This document shows positions 1 to 11,688 of a stretch of DNA of 64,000 nucleotides, piece after piece. The position numbers and the translations under genes were made by a program. Where the stretch lies: contig CM024766.1 in assembly GCA_014218235.1 (NCBI GenBank), positions 70,235,207 to 70,299,206 of the forward strand, read 5' to 3'. The notes under the pieces were generated by a model. The model was not told where the DNA came from, ran no database searches, and worked only from the letters and a program-made list of their open reading frames with translations. The stretch comes from Colocasia esculenta. Taxonomy: Eukaryota; Streptophyta; Magnoliopsida; Alismatales; Araceae. Each line of letters opens with the position of its first letter. The first letter of the stretch is position 1.

Positions 1-916
1 TTGGGGAGGAAAACATGTGATCTATCCCTCGATTCCTGTAGAATTCATAGAATGCGTTATTGTCAAACTCTCCCCCATGATCAGTGCGGATTGAGCATAT
101 CTTGTGTATGTTTCCATGCTCAATCTTGTTAAAGAACTCTTCAAAGTTTTTCAGTGCTTCACTTTTGTGAGCCAAGAGTTTAACCCAAGTGAACCTTGAA
201 AAATTATCTACAATGACAAACCCAAAACGTTTACCATTGAGAGTAAGTGTTCTAGTAGGTCCAAAAAGGTCTATATGCAACAGTTCATAAGGTTTTGAAG
301 TGATTACCGGTGCTTTTGATTTGAAAGACTTTCTGGTTTATTTTCCCTGTGCACATGCATCATAAAAACTCACATTTTTATTGAAGGGAATTTCAGGAAG
401 TCCATTTACCAGCTTCATCCTCATGATCTTGTGCAACACATTGTAGCTCGCATGGCCTAGCCTTCGATGCCACAAGATCAACCCATCCTGTTTATTAGCA
501 ACAAAACACAAATTTTTGTTTTCTGGTTCATCTAAATCAACTAGATAGATGTTATTGACTCTTTTTCCAGAAAACTTGACACTTCCTGAAATTTTATCAA
601 TGATTTGGCATGCATTCGACTCAAAGATTACTTTGTGTCCTTTATTACACAGTTGACTAATACTAAGAAGGTTGTGATTAAGACCATCAACTAAGAGTAC
701 GTTGTCTATTGAGTTAGAGGCATACTTACCTACCTTACATGTGCTAATTATTTGGCCCTTGTTGTTACCTCCGAAGACAACTTGTCCTCCGTCTTTTTCC
801 ACCAGCAAACAAAAATTTTCTTTGTCGCCCGTCATATGCCTTGAGCAGCCACTATCTAAGTACCATTTGTTTTGATTTTGGGCTACTAGGCATTCCTGCA
901 TAGATGGATCAGACAA
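1..916 (-). pseudogene. pol: Protease and N-terminal integrase of element A (partial, broken)
   Basis: The copia protease signature WYLDSGCSRHM, with the catalytic Asp in DSG, is near 835-870. The gag-pre-integrase zinc-binding segment follows: HRRLGH is clear, but the first Cys of the later CxxC pair reads Tyr. An in-frame TAA at about 336-338, consistent with CAA to TAA, ends the open stretch. Beyond it the integrase core continues to the left edge, with LLHIDLFGP (first catalytic Asp) and TDHGGEF (second catalytic Asp). RT and RNase H are off-window. Confidence 0.85.
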
Positions 917-2911
917 GAGGCTTTGGTACCCAAATTACTTTGGGTCCAAACTTTTCATTCAAGCCAAAAAGTAAATGCTTTGGAATCCAAACTTGTTTCC
1001 ATTTCAGTTTGTTTAATTTATTCCAGCATTGATTTTCTATATGACCAAGCTTTTTACAGAAATTACATGATGGAGATTTTCTCATGACATTTGTTTTGCT
1101 GTTTTGTTGAACATTTATTTACATTTTACCCTTTTGTTGCTTGGATGGTTGTCCCTTGGTAGTGTACTTCCAGGCCTGTCGACAGCTCTCATTGGGTCTG
1201 TCGACAGACTTCTTATGTTGCTGAGCAGATGAAGTCTTTTGAGTAGGTTGTTGTTGCTTACCCTTGGCTTGAGCTTTCTTGCTCTTGGGTGGGACTTGTT
1301 TACTTGTGCTTGGACTATAATCAACAAAGGAAGTGATTAATTTATCTCCAAGTTTCTTTTGTTTTACTGGTTGATACCCAAGCCCATGCTTTGCAACATG
1401 TGTATTTATTCCCAAAACAGCATCAAGATTTTGCTTTCCTTTTACAAATCTTGAAAGATCTTCAGATTTTCCTTTTAGATCCTTTTCAGCTTTTTCCAAC
1501 TTTTTCTGAATCTCTGTATTCTCAAGTTGGAGAGTTTCAACTGATTTACTTAAAGCTTGTTTTTCCTTTTCATTTTCTTGCAATTTCTCCTTTAAGCAAT
1601 CTATTTCCTCATGATGACCTTCCTGTTCAATTTTCATCATTTCAATTTCATTATTTAGGATTGCAATCTCTTCATCATTAGATGTGCTATCAACAAGTGA
1701 AGTGATTTTCTTCTTCAGTGCTTTATTTTCAGACTTCAATTCACAAAATTTTTCAAATAGCATGGTGTATGCCTCTTCCCATTCATCAACAATATAGCTT
1801 TCAAAGGAAGAGTTTACCTCGTTGGAGTCTTCACTCCTTGCCATTAAGCACTGAATTTCTTCATCTCCAAAGCTTCCATGATCGTTGTCTTCTTCATCTT
1901 CATCACTCCAAGTCGCCATCATTGCCTTGGCTTTCTTGAAGGTGAATTTGTTCTTTTTCAGCTTCTTCTTGAGCTCTGGGCATTCTCCTCTCATGTGCCC
2001 TGGTTTCTTGCACTCATAGCATACAATAACGTCAGATTTTTTGTTTGAGTCAAACTTATTTGAAAAATCTTTCTTAGGAAAAGTTTTGGAGTTACCTGAT
2101 CCTTTCCTTTTGAACTTAAGGAATTTCTTGAACTGTCTAGTGAGCATGGTCATTTCATCGTTCTCACTATCACTAGACGTTCCATTTTCATCACCTTCCT
2201 GTTGGATCTCTTTCTTGGAGCTTGAGGAATTTTTGTTGAGGGCTTTTAGAGCAATTGATTTCCTAGGATTTTCTTCAGTTTCTTTTCTTCTTATATTTAT
2301 TTCATAGGTAATCAAGGATCCAATTAACTCATCTAATTTCATTGTTAAAAGGTTTTTAGAGTCCTCAATGACAGTGGCTTAGTATGCCAAGAAGATGGAA
2401 GAGACCAAAGTATCTTCCTAACTAAGTCACTTTCTGAGTACTCTTTCTTAAGGCCTTTCAACCCATTGATTATTAGCATGAATCTAGCAAACATATCTGA
2501 AATTGTTTCTTCATTGTTCATCTTAAACATTTCGTATTCAGATACAAGCATGCTAGCCTTGGTTTCTCTTACCTCAGATGTACCTTCGTATATGAGCTCC
2601 AATTTGTCCCACATCTCTTTTGTTGACTTACATGTGGAGACTCTTGAGAATTCCTTTGGATGGACGGCGCACTGCATTATGTTCAACATGCTCCAATTAA
2701 GGGTTCCTTTGCGGATTTGTTCCTTTGTCCAAGTGTCCTCGTCAGCGGGCAGCTCATAAGGCCCTTTGCTGACGATTTTCCACAGCTCAAAGTCTTGAGC
2801 TCTCAGAAAGACCTGCATACGGTTTGTCCAATAAGTATAATCAGTGCCATCAAAAAAAGGAGGCCTGGACACTGAGTGCCCTTCAGCCATAAATTCCCTA
2901 TTGATTTCCAT
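917..2911 (-). pseudogene. gag: gag of element A (broken)
   Basis: This would be the capsid/nucleocapsid protein that packages element RNA in cytoplasmic particles. The start at 2911 lies just after the leader and gives the usual Sirevirus N-terminus (AEGHS, then RPPFFDGTDYTYW), of the DUF4219/UBN2 gag type. A first zinc knuckle, CYECKKPGHMRGEC (CX2CX4HX4C), is near 1990-2030, followed by a long charged coiled-coil stretch (about 1440-1780). A second knuckle, CNFCKKLGHIENQC, is near 1035-1075. One base is missing near 2377, shifting the frame between the two long open stretches (2345-2911 and 1119-2342). Two CTGTCGACAG palindromes (1176-1185, 1198-1207) lie within the coding sequence. Confidence 0.85.
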
Positions 2912-2972
2912 GAGACCGAAATTCTCTTGATCGTGAGGTCAAAGCTTTAAAGCAGTAAATCGAAGAAACCGT

Positions 2973-2984
2973 GCTCTGATATCA
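2973..2984 (-). other. Primer-binding site of element A (initiator tRNA-Met type)
   Basis: The element strand reads TGATATCAGAGC, one base off the common plant TGGTATCAGAGC that pairs with the 3' end of initiator tRNA-Met. It lies two bases inside the 5' LTR. Confidence 0.85.
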
Positions 2985-2986
2985 AT

Positions 2987-4297
2987 TGAAAGGTGGCAGA
3001 ATCATCAAAGATAGTAATCTATAAGGGGGGTTGAATAGATTACTACCAGATAGAAACACTATAACCTTCTTTTCGATCCAACACTGACTTATCAAAAACT
3101 TAACCAGATTCGTATGGAATTCAAACTATGATGTGTGTGCTGATTATGAGTAGAACAATACTAATCTATCTAGCGTGTGAGTAATCAACGTGCCTACCAA
3201 ACATCTACCGTGAAGACATTCAAACCACATGACACGAAGATTTAAGGTGGTTCGGAGTACACAACTTGTGTATCCTACGTCCACCGTCCACACACACACA
3301 CGCAGAAATAACTGCTTATGAGCGAGTTCAACTCTACAACTCACACACACACATTGTCTGATGCAAACACGCAATCAAGACAACAAACCACACGTGAATC
3401 AAGCACAAGGGATGCTTGAATCACTACCACACACACAGATATAGAAGAAGTATTGAAAGAGAAGAGTTATGAGATGTAGAAGCAAATCCTGATGTAGAAC
3501 TCTTCTTTCTGGTCGTCCAAAAGATCTCCAAGCTTCAACTTGATGAAGAGCAGATGACGTAGAAGCTTGAACCATGGACGAACCGACTTCAACTCCGTTC
3601 GGAAGATGGATCTTCTTTTCTCTGGACGGAGGGTTGAAGCAGAGCAGTAGGAAGAAGCTTTTCTTTTGGGTTTGCTTAGGGTTTTGTTATGGTGGCTTCT
3701 TGCTGCAAAAATACCTTCATATGATCTTTATATATGAGTGTCCAAGTTTAGAGAGTCGTGCTCAAAGGGATCTTCCAAATATAGATCATATCCTGACCAT
3801 CAGATCTTACTTAAACTTCGGCTGTCGACAGGCACTCCATAGCTGTCGACAGCTACTGCTCAATTCTGGTTTCCAGAACCATGGTTGTGCTGGAAAATTG
3901 GATCTGTCGACAGGAGATTTGCTGTTGTCGACAGGCCATCTGCATCTGTCGACAGGTGGGCTTCAGCTGTCGACAGCTACTGTCCCAATTGAGCTTCCAG
4001 TAGCTTGTTTTCTTCTGGATGGTCTATCTGTCGACATGCTTCTTCTTGGGTGTCGACAAGTGTGTACTTGAAGGCTTTTACAAAGTCTTTTGCACTTGAC
4101 ATTGAGTGCTTGTCTTGCATACATTCACACCTACATAAAAAGACACTCTATGTGAGATACAATGAATACATAGGCGATCATTTTACACTTGCATATGTCA
4201 TTCATGTCTTTATCAAATTTGGCATTATACAAACATCAATTGCAACATCCATTGAATTCACATCATCAAAAACATTTAAACACATGAGAACCCAACA
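2987..4297 (-). repeat. 5' LTR of element A
   Basis: About 1.31 kb, bounded by TG...CA, with the primer site two bases inside. It has a G run on the plus strand (3025-3030) near its 3' end, the same C-tract feature seen in the LTRs of C, D and E. A TATA-like stretch lies at about 3726-3734 (TATATAAAG on the element strand). U3 carries a cluster of CTGTCGACAG palindromes. Open frames inside it are chance frames. Confidence 0.9.
3822..4059. promoter_or_regulatory. Cluster of GTCGAC-centred palindromes in the A LTR
   Basis: CTGTCGACAG occurs at 3822-3831, 3843-3852, 3904-3913, 3946-3955 and 3967-3976. Near-copies are at 3924-3933, 4028-4037 and 4050-4059, so eight GTCGAC cores fall in about 240 bases. 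They lie upstream of the TATA-like site in element orientation, which suits binding sites for a dimeric factor. Sirevirus LTRs are reported to carry palindromic motifs upstream of the core promoter; binding is inferred here. Confidence 0.7.
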
Positions 4298-5169
4298 CAA
4301 AATCTTAGTATGCGCGGGAAGACTTGAACTCCATAGAGTTTTGAAAATATATTTGAATATCATGAGAATAATAGATGTATTCATGAAGTCGATGCGATCA
4401 ACGTTCTACTTATGAAATCGTTGTGTTAACAATTCATTGTTCAAGTAAATCGTTGTTTTAGTAGAACCAAATCGTTGTGAACACAAATCGTTGTACAGAT
4501 ATAAGCAAATCGATGTACAAGCAAATCGTTGTGTAGATAAGCAAATCGTTGTTTAAGTAGAACCAAATCATTGTGAACACAAATCGTTGTACAGATATAA
4601 GCAAATTGATGTACAAGCAAATCGTTGTACAGATAAGCAAATCGTTCTTTAAGTGAAAGCAAATCGTTATAGCTATCAAATCGTTGTTTCACTTATCGAA
4701 TCGTTATGAGATCAAAATCGATGTTTCAATAAGGAAATCGATGTGAGACTGAAATCGATGTTTCACTTATGAAATCGATGTGAGACTGAAATCGATGTTT
4801 CACTTATGAAATCATTGTGAGGTTGAAATCGATGTTTCACTTATGAAATTGTTGTGAGGCCGAAATCAATGTTTCACTTATGAAATCGTTGCAGCGATCA
4901 AATTATTGTACTATAAGTGAAATCGATGTGAACTTACAAGAAATTGATGTCCAAATCGTTATACTATAAAGGAAATCGATGTGGACTTAGAAGAAATGCA
5001 TGCTCTGCACTTTAATCAACAGTGTGTAAGAATTACTTATAGATTTTTCTTGGATTATTTCCTGTGGATGAACTTCACAAAAGATTGTTGGAAAATATTA
5101 TTAAGGTTTTGTTAATCACCAAAATTGTATATAATTAAATAAAATTATATGGAGATGGACTGATCATCA
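4298..5169 (-). repeat. 3' LTR of element D, truncated by insertion of A
   Basis: This matches 40577-41619 of the D 5' LTR from caaaatcttagtatgcgcgg onward and ends at ATCATCA beside the polypurine tract. It is about 170 bases shorter than the matching part of the 5' LTR, mostly because it has about four rather than eight copies of a 37-bp repeat. The remaining LTR (matching 39491-40576) should lie beyond A, to the left of the window. Confidence 0.9.
4754..4892. repeat. 37-bp tandem repeat in the D 3' LTR (about 4 units)
   Basis: Units begin atcgatgtttcacttatgaa and end near gaggccga. They contain both motif forms of this family, ATCGAT and ATCGTT (CGAT/AACGAT on the element strand). The 5' LTR copy is at 41055-41340 with more units. 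Confidence 0.85.
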
Positions 5170-5183
5170 ATCTTCCCCTTTTT
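5170..5183 (-). other. Polypurine tract of element D
   Basis: The element strand reads AAAAAGGGGAAGAT immediately before the 3' LTR. It is preceded by TCATCACC, as in C and, in similar form, E. It would prime plus-strand DNA synthesis. Confidence 0.85.
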
Positions 5184-5752
5184 GGTGATGACAAAACATA
5201 ACATAAAAACTATAAAGTACTGAAATGAATTTCAATAAATATGTTGTTTAAATTTTAGGAATGTATTTCAGAATAGTTTATTTTCTCCCCCTTTTTGTCA
5301 TTAAGCAAAAAGAAAAGAAGAGAAGAAAGATAAATGGAGCCAATCAATCACTATATTGATCACTGAGGGGGTACAGAGATGTAGAAGGCAGGTGACAATA
5401 GGGAGGCATGGCGAGTAATAATGGGCCAAGCCTTGAGTTCCTGCTCTTCAAAATGAATTTGAAAAACACCCTAGGCAATAGTGTAGGAAGGCCCCATAAC
5501 ATGAACCATTCGCTGGATGTGAAGTTGCCTTTGAGCTTCTAAGAAATTTGCATATTCATCCTTGCCAAGAGACATCTTGTAAGAACTGGAAGTCCCAAAG
5601 CTGGCATGCTGTAGGAACTGGTCGATGGAAATTGGATAGAAGATCTAAAGCTCCTTCAGTTCCTTTTTCATACCAACAAAAATTTTATACCTTTCAACCC
5701 AAATGGCAAAAGGATCCTGAACAAGATGGATGGAGTTGAGGTCTAAGAATTC
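5184..5752 (-). other. Non-coding 3' region of element D
   Basis: This lies between the end of the env-like ORF and the polypurine tract. It is AT-rich with short purine runs, including a further CTCCCCC block at about 5285 on the plus strand. I see no convincing coding sequence. Confidence 0.6.
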
Positions 5753-8700
5753 TTAAGCTGAAAGAGTTGGCTTCCCAGAGTTAAATAATGAACTGTTCAG
5801 ATTGGCTAGCTGCTGAGTAGATTGGTTGTAGTACTTCTCCCAATCAGATGGAGAGAGCCTCTCACACTCAGACAAGAGGGGAGCAAGCACATCAGATTTG
5901 ATAGATCTTCTATGGTATTCCCTGAATAGGAATCTATGGAACGCAAGGGGATGGCCCTTATGAATGGAGATTCTGCCCATGACTCTAGCAAACCTCTCAA
6001 AAATGATAGGACCTACTTCAAAATCCATGACCAAGGAATGAAGCTTAGGTAGGAACACAATCTCTGGGAGCTGGAGAGTAGCAAAATCCACTTGGATGGA
6101 GGTGTTGACTGGATTTTCTGATCGGAATAGAGCTATGGCTCCTCTGAATTGCCCAAGCTGAATCTCTGGCAAATTGTTGAGATATCGATAATCATTGAAC
6201 ATTTGAAAGTGTCTGACCAGCTTGATCTCCTTCTGGATGAAAGGACCCCAGGAATTCTTATGATGAATGACAAACCACTCACTCAATGTGAGAGGGTGGT
6301 CTCTGGGAGGGAATCTGTCAGATCTAGCAAGTATGAATTTCTTGTACAAGGACTAATGGCCCCGAGCCCACTGATCTTCATTCTTAGATTCAGCCATGGA
6401 AAAAATTTTGGACTGATCAGGTTTAGATAGAGGTGAAAGAGGGAGAACAATGTTGAGGTGGCTTGTGAGGTTGAGATGAGGGAGGCCACAAACTGTGGCA
6501 AAAATACATTTCTGCAGGAATTCAGAATAAATGGATCTCCTTCTATTTTCAATAGAAAGAGAGAACCAAAGGGGTGGAAAACGAGGTTCAGAAGAGAGAG
6601 CAAGGTCCTTTGAGACTTTCCTCTTTTTAGGAGCAGGACTAGAAGGGTCTGACCTGTGAACATGAGAGGAAAGGGAGAGGACTGAGCGAAGAATTGCTTC
6701 TTCAAACTCATCTTTGATGTCCTCAATGACCACACCTGGAATTCGAGCACCCTTTGGAATGAGAGTTATGAATGAGGGTGGAGTGGGTGGATGAAGAGTA
6801 GAATAAGAAGTAGAAGGAGGAGGGACAGATGGTCCAGCTGAGGATGGACCGGAAGATGAGGATCCAGCTGAAGATGAGGCTGGAGGAACCTCAAAAATAG
6901 GAGGAGGAGGAGGAATAAAAGTAGAGGAGGTAGGAGAAGAGGAGGAGGTAGTAGGAAATGGTGCAGGTGAGGAAATATGTTTTGGAAGGGGTTGTTTGAA
7001 GTGGCAGGGGCTGGAGGTGCAGTGGAAGAAGAAGGAGGAGTTGGAGTCTGAAGAGGTGAAGGAACAGGAGGCTCTGGGGGCACAGCAGTAGCTTCTACTG
7101 AATCTTCAACTCTTACTTGCTCTGCTGCTGATTCAACTGTCCCTGATGGCCCAGACTCTTCCACTACTAGCCCTGACTCTTCCAAAACTGGCCCTGGAGG
7201 CCCTGACTTCTCAACTGCAATTGGCCCTGATGGCCCTGAAGCTTCAACACCAACTGGCCCTGATGGCCCTGGAACCTCTGGAGCTATTTGAGTGGGAGCA
7301 GGAGGGGCAGGAGTAGACAATTGTGCCCTCACCAAATCTGAAAGATTTGACACTAATTCATTCATGCTTCCCAGCTCATTTTTCATTTCCCGTAGCACTG
7401 CTTTGACCATGGTCAGCTCTTTGAGTCTAGTGCTCTGGCTAATAAAAATGGAGGAAATATCGGACAGAACAGAGCATAAAATCTCCCATTGAGCATTTAA
7501 TCTTTCAATTATAGGCTTCATATTCACTTTAAGGTTCTTCTTCTTATGGGATCTGCGGTGTGCCTTACTGGTTAGTAATGGAACTTTGGTGGCCACACCC
7601 TTCCTTTTACTTCCTGAGTTGGTGGTTGGCTCCTTATCAACATTTTCGGCACCATCAAAGGTTGTCTCCACAAGACCTTCTTGGAACTGATCAACACATT
7701 AACTGTGGGCTCCCCTGAATTTCAGCTTTCTTCTCAATTTCAGGCTCCCCCTAAGCAGGAGCAACTTCCATCTGAACTTCACTGTGGCCTGGTGCCACAA
7801 CTTCTGGAACAAATTCTTCTTGCTCCCCCTGAATATTGGCGACAGTTTCCAACACTCCTTGAATTATTGAAGCAACAACTGTCGAGGGGGACTCAACCTC
7901 TGATAGCTGCCCTACGGGCTCAATGTGCTCAGGAGGAATGTCTTCAATTCTACTAGCACTTGCCACTGGTTCTTCTATTCTGATTTATGCTGCCTCTTCT
8001 TGGACTGCTGGGACAGCTGGAGCCTCTACAACAGGGTCTTCAACCCTCACTCCTGCCTCTCCTTCTGCCTCTGGAATTTGAGGAATTTCTTAAGCTTCCC
8101 CGATAATGGTCTCTCCTTCTGCAACTGAAGTTTTTGTCCAAACACAGGCTACTAGAGAAAAATCGCTCTTCTTCAAGTTTCTGGACCTCATAGCTTGGCC
8201 CATCTTCTCTAACACTTCACCATTCAAATTTATGTTGTAATGCTAGAAAATCCTTGTCAGCAGGTGAGCATATGGTAAAGACACGTTCAGTTTGTTCTTC
8301 TTGTCCCAAATCATTATAGTTGCAAACTTCATCCTTTCAATAATCACTTCTGCCATATTAATATCCTGATTCTGAATAGCCCAAAACATCATATCTGAAT
8401 CTACCTTAGGGCAAGTGGAGAAAGTTGCACTTCTTGGTACTAGGATCTGGCAAACTATGAAATGTAAAATCCGGTTGAAAGCATTTAGCTGGTTGATGTC
8501 AATCTTGCCATCCTTCAACTTGTACTCAGTTCCAATTATCCCTAAACCCTTGACATGGATGTCGACGCTGTCTACCCCACTGCGACCAACGGTAGACACT
8601 CCAAACAAACTCTCCAAAATATCATATGTTATGTGGATGGGGGTACCTTTCACTGTGGAGGTAAGGGACCCGTCCTCTTCAGATTTCAGGCAGGTATAGA

Positions 8701-8935
8701 AAGCCTTTACCAGGTCTGGATAGCTTGCCTCTGAAATAGTCACCATCCTTGTCCATTTCATCCTCTGCATCGTTGCTACCACACTATGCATTCCATTTTG
8801 CTCTAAATCCGCAACATCCACTGCCTTATTGCCGCACAACTTTGTCTTCACTGTTGCAAACCTCTCTTGCTGCTCTGCTGTGAGGAAGGCGACGTTGTAT
8901 CCACCAACGGTGTCAGAACTCCCAGAAGCCGCCAT
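5753..8935 (-). pseudogene. env-like ORF of element D (broken)
   Basis: This is the extra gene after pol typical of SIRE1/Maximus elements, of the group often labelled putative plant transposon protein. The start at 8935 (MAASGSSD) is chosen because C has the matching start MASFGVSG. The N-terminal globular part (8243-8935) aligns by eye with C over TVKTKLCGNK, GMHS and LFGVST. A Pro/Ser/Glu-rich middle follows (about 6770-8240), then a C-terminal domain (about 5753-6700) matching C over SEWFV, FERFARVMGRIS and SECERLSP. At least four breaks split it (ends of open stretches near 8243, 7751, 6766 and 6353). Function is not established; envelope activity is not shown. Confidence 0.75.
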
Positions 8936-9339
8936 AGAAATGAACAAGGAAAGTTTCTGGAGGATCATGGGAAGGAATGGAACAGAAGCCCTCAAGAAAT
9001 TTTGGCGGAAATAGAGGGATTCTATGTAATCACAAAGAGAGAGGTCTGGAACCGATAGGGTTTATCTCTCCAGGCAAGTCAAAAGAGAGGAGAGAGAAAG
9101 ATGAAATCGATATGACATGGATTTCGCGGTTTGGCAGGACATAAAGGTGCTTTTTGAAATGACAGAGAATTAAATTGGGATAACAACAAAAGAGGAGAAG
9201 ATAATGGAAATAATAAAGAATTCATCCCGAAAAGTCATAGCATTTTATGACACAAGCAATAAAGGATTTTTTCTTGATTTAGGAGAGAGAAAATATTATT
9301 CTGAATTTTTATTGTTTCAGTTATATGCAGAAAAATCTG
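8936..9339 (-). other. pol to env-like spacer of element D
   Basis: About 400 non-coding bases between the end of RNase H and the env-like start. It contains one GAAATCGAT site near 9103, the motif type that fills the D LTR, and an upstream purine-rich stretch. No other gene is visible. Confidence 0.55.
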
Positions 9340-11475
9340 TTACAAATTGCACATGCCTAATTCCCTTCTAAGAGACGTAAATCTCTCTTCAAGTAAGGCC
9401 TTTGTAAAGATATCTGCCAACTGATTTAAAGTATCTATAAAACAAATGTTTATGTTACCATTTGCTACATGATCTCTAATGAAATGATATCTAACCTCTA
9501 TATGCTTCGTCCTGGAGTGCTGGACTGGATTTTTGGTGAGATTTATTACACTGGTGTTGTCGCACAGAAATGGGATGGTCTTGATGTGCAATCCATAATC
9601 CTCAAGCTGTTGTTTTATCTATAGTAGTTGAGTGCAACAGCTTCCAGCAGTTATGTACTCAGCTTCAGCTGTTGATAGTGCTACTGAATTCTGCTTCTTT
9701 GAGGACCATGAAATCAAGCATCCTGCAAGAAATTGACAACTACCACTGGTGCTTTTTCTATCTACCTTACATCCAGCATAGTCAGCATCAGAATATCCTA
9801 CTAAACTAATTTTGCATGATTTTGGATACCACAGACCTAGATCATGAGTTTTAGCTAGATATCTAAAGATTCTTTTAACAGAAATTAAATGAGATTCCTT
9901 AGGATCAGCCTGATATCTTGCACACATGCATACACTAAATAGAATATCAGGTAGACTAGCAGTTAAATAAAGCAATGATCCTATCATACCTCTATAAAGT
10001 TTTTGATCTACTTTCTTACCATCTTTATCACTGTCTAACCTTGTCGATGTGCTCATTGGTGTTGATAGTGATTTTGCATTATCAAACTCGAACTTCTTTA
10101 ATAATTCCTTGGTATACTTTACTTGACAGATATGTGTTCCTTCCTTGCCTTGCTTGATTTATAATCCAAGAAAATAGTTGAGCTCCCCCATCATACTCAT
10201 TTCGAATTCTCCCTGCATAAACTTTTCAAAGTACTTACACAAGGATTCATCAGTAGATCAGAATATTATATCATCTACATAAATTTGCACAAGCAATATA
10301 TTTTTGACTTTTGACTTAATAAACAATGTAATATCTACCTGTCCTCTGATGAAACCATGGTTTAATAAAAATGCACTAAGCCTCTCATACCATGCTCTAG
10401 GTGCTTGCTTTAAACCATATAGTGCTTTATACAGTTTAAAAACATGATCTGGAAAATCTACATCATCAAAGCCAGGAGGTTGTTCTACATAGACTTCCTC
10501 CTTTATATATCCATTTTAAAATACAGATTTTACATCCATTTGAAAAAGTTTTAAATCCAAAGTAGATGCATAAGCAAGTAAAATTCGAATATCCTCAAGT
10601 CTAGCCACTGGTGCATAAGTTTCATCGAACTCAATGCCCTCCTCTTAGGAATAGCCTTGAGCTACCAGTCTAGTCTTGTTTCTAGTGATAACACCAGCTT
10701 CATCCAATTTGTTCCTGAACACCTTTTACTGCCAATCATAGGATGATCTGATGGTCTCGGAATAAGGGACCAAACTTGGTTTCTCTTGAACTGATTTAGT
10801 TCATCTTGCATGGCTATAATCCAAGATTCATCAGACAGTGCTTCATTGACTGTCTTTGGCTCAATTTGAGATACAAATACTAAGTAATCACACGAGATAA
10901 CATTACCTCTAGTTCTTACCCCAACCGATGGATCTCCAATGATGTTGTCTATGGGATGATCCTTCTTGTATCTCCATTCCTTTGGAAGATCATTATGAGA
11001 TATTTCTTTCTGTTGCAGTTCTTCCAATGGTGGATCTTCAAAATCTTTGATGGAGGTTTCTTTCAGTTTCTTGGAGAGGATTTCTGCATTTTCATCATCA
11101 CTATCGACTTCCTTTCTCAAGGAAGGGTAGACTCATCAAAGATAACATGAACAGTTTGTTCAATTAATAAACTTGTTTGTTAAAACTCTATAACCTTTAG
11201 GTTTAGAAGCATACCCATAAAGATTCCTTCATCAGATTTAGAATCTAACTTACCTATGTCTCTTTTACCATTGTTGTGGATGAAGCATGGACAACCGAAT
11301 GTTCTGAAATGACTGATATTAGGCTTCTTCTACTTGTAAAGTTCATACATTGTCTTCTTCATAATTGACCTGGTCATCACTCTATTTAAAATGTAGCATG
11401 TTGTGTTGATCGCTTCAGCCCAGAAATATCTTGGAAGATTATATTCATATAACAAAGTTCTGGCCATATCCAGTA
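9340..11475 (-). pseudogene. pol: 3' half of element D pol: integrase C-terminus, reverse transcriptase, RNase H (broken)
   Basis: Reading leftward from 11475, the integrase C-terminal part continues directly from 36721-36725 across C. An in-frame stop lies near 11325. Next is the linker (10662-11120, with KEWRYKKDHP and GVRTRGNV) leading into the copia RT. A frameshift occurs at about 10720, the YVDD active site is near 10275, and a stop directly follows YVDDIIF. RNase H carries SDADYAGCKVDRKSTSG and STAEAEYI (about 9660-9800). The C-terminus (9340-9591) holds LCDNTSVINLTKNP and the terminal SLRRELGMC typical of the family. Confidence 0.88.
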
Positions 11476-11688
11476 TGATGATCAGTTTATCCCCATGTAA
11501 TTTAAATTATTTACATATTTATTTTGGTGATTAATAAAACTATAATAAAGTTAATCTAACATATTTTCTATGAGATTTGAGTACAGGAAATGAAACAAGA
11601 AATATCAAGCTAAATGGGTAAGTATCATTTACTCTGTAGCAATGTAAGTTCAAAGCATGAAATTTCTCTAAGTACACATCGATTTTCT

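Larger units (their letters stand above)
1..4297 (-). mobile_element. Element A: Ty1/copia Sirevirus-type LTR retrotransposon, cut by the left window edge
   Basis: Read on the minus strand the order is 5' LTR (2987-4297), primer-binding site, gag, protease, then integrase running off the left edge. The LTR starts TGTTGGGTTC and ends CA in element orientation. It lies inside the 3' LTR of element D: the base after A resumes D LTR sequence at caaaa (4298-4302), and the uninterrupted D 5' LTR has the same caaaa at 40577-40581. The second copy of this expected duplication and the A 3' LTR are outside the window. The gag and LTR organisation resemble element E, so A and E are related families. Not intact: a frameshift and at least one stop interrupt the coding region. 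Confidence 0.93.

Noticed and set aside
1391..1681. Plus-strand open frames opposite the A gag (also 1718-1939, 2041-2307, 2466-2759)
   Set aside because: They are antisense shadows of the gag coiled-coil and zinc-knuckle frames.
4441..4692. Minus-strand open frame with repeated peptide LLVHRFAYICTTICVHNDL
   Set aside because: It lies wholly in the repeat array of the D LTR; the peptide repeat is a by-product of the DNA repeat, and the second LTR does not keep the same frame length.
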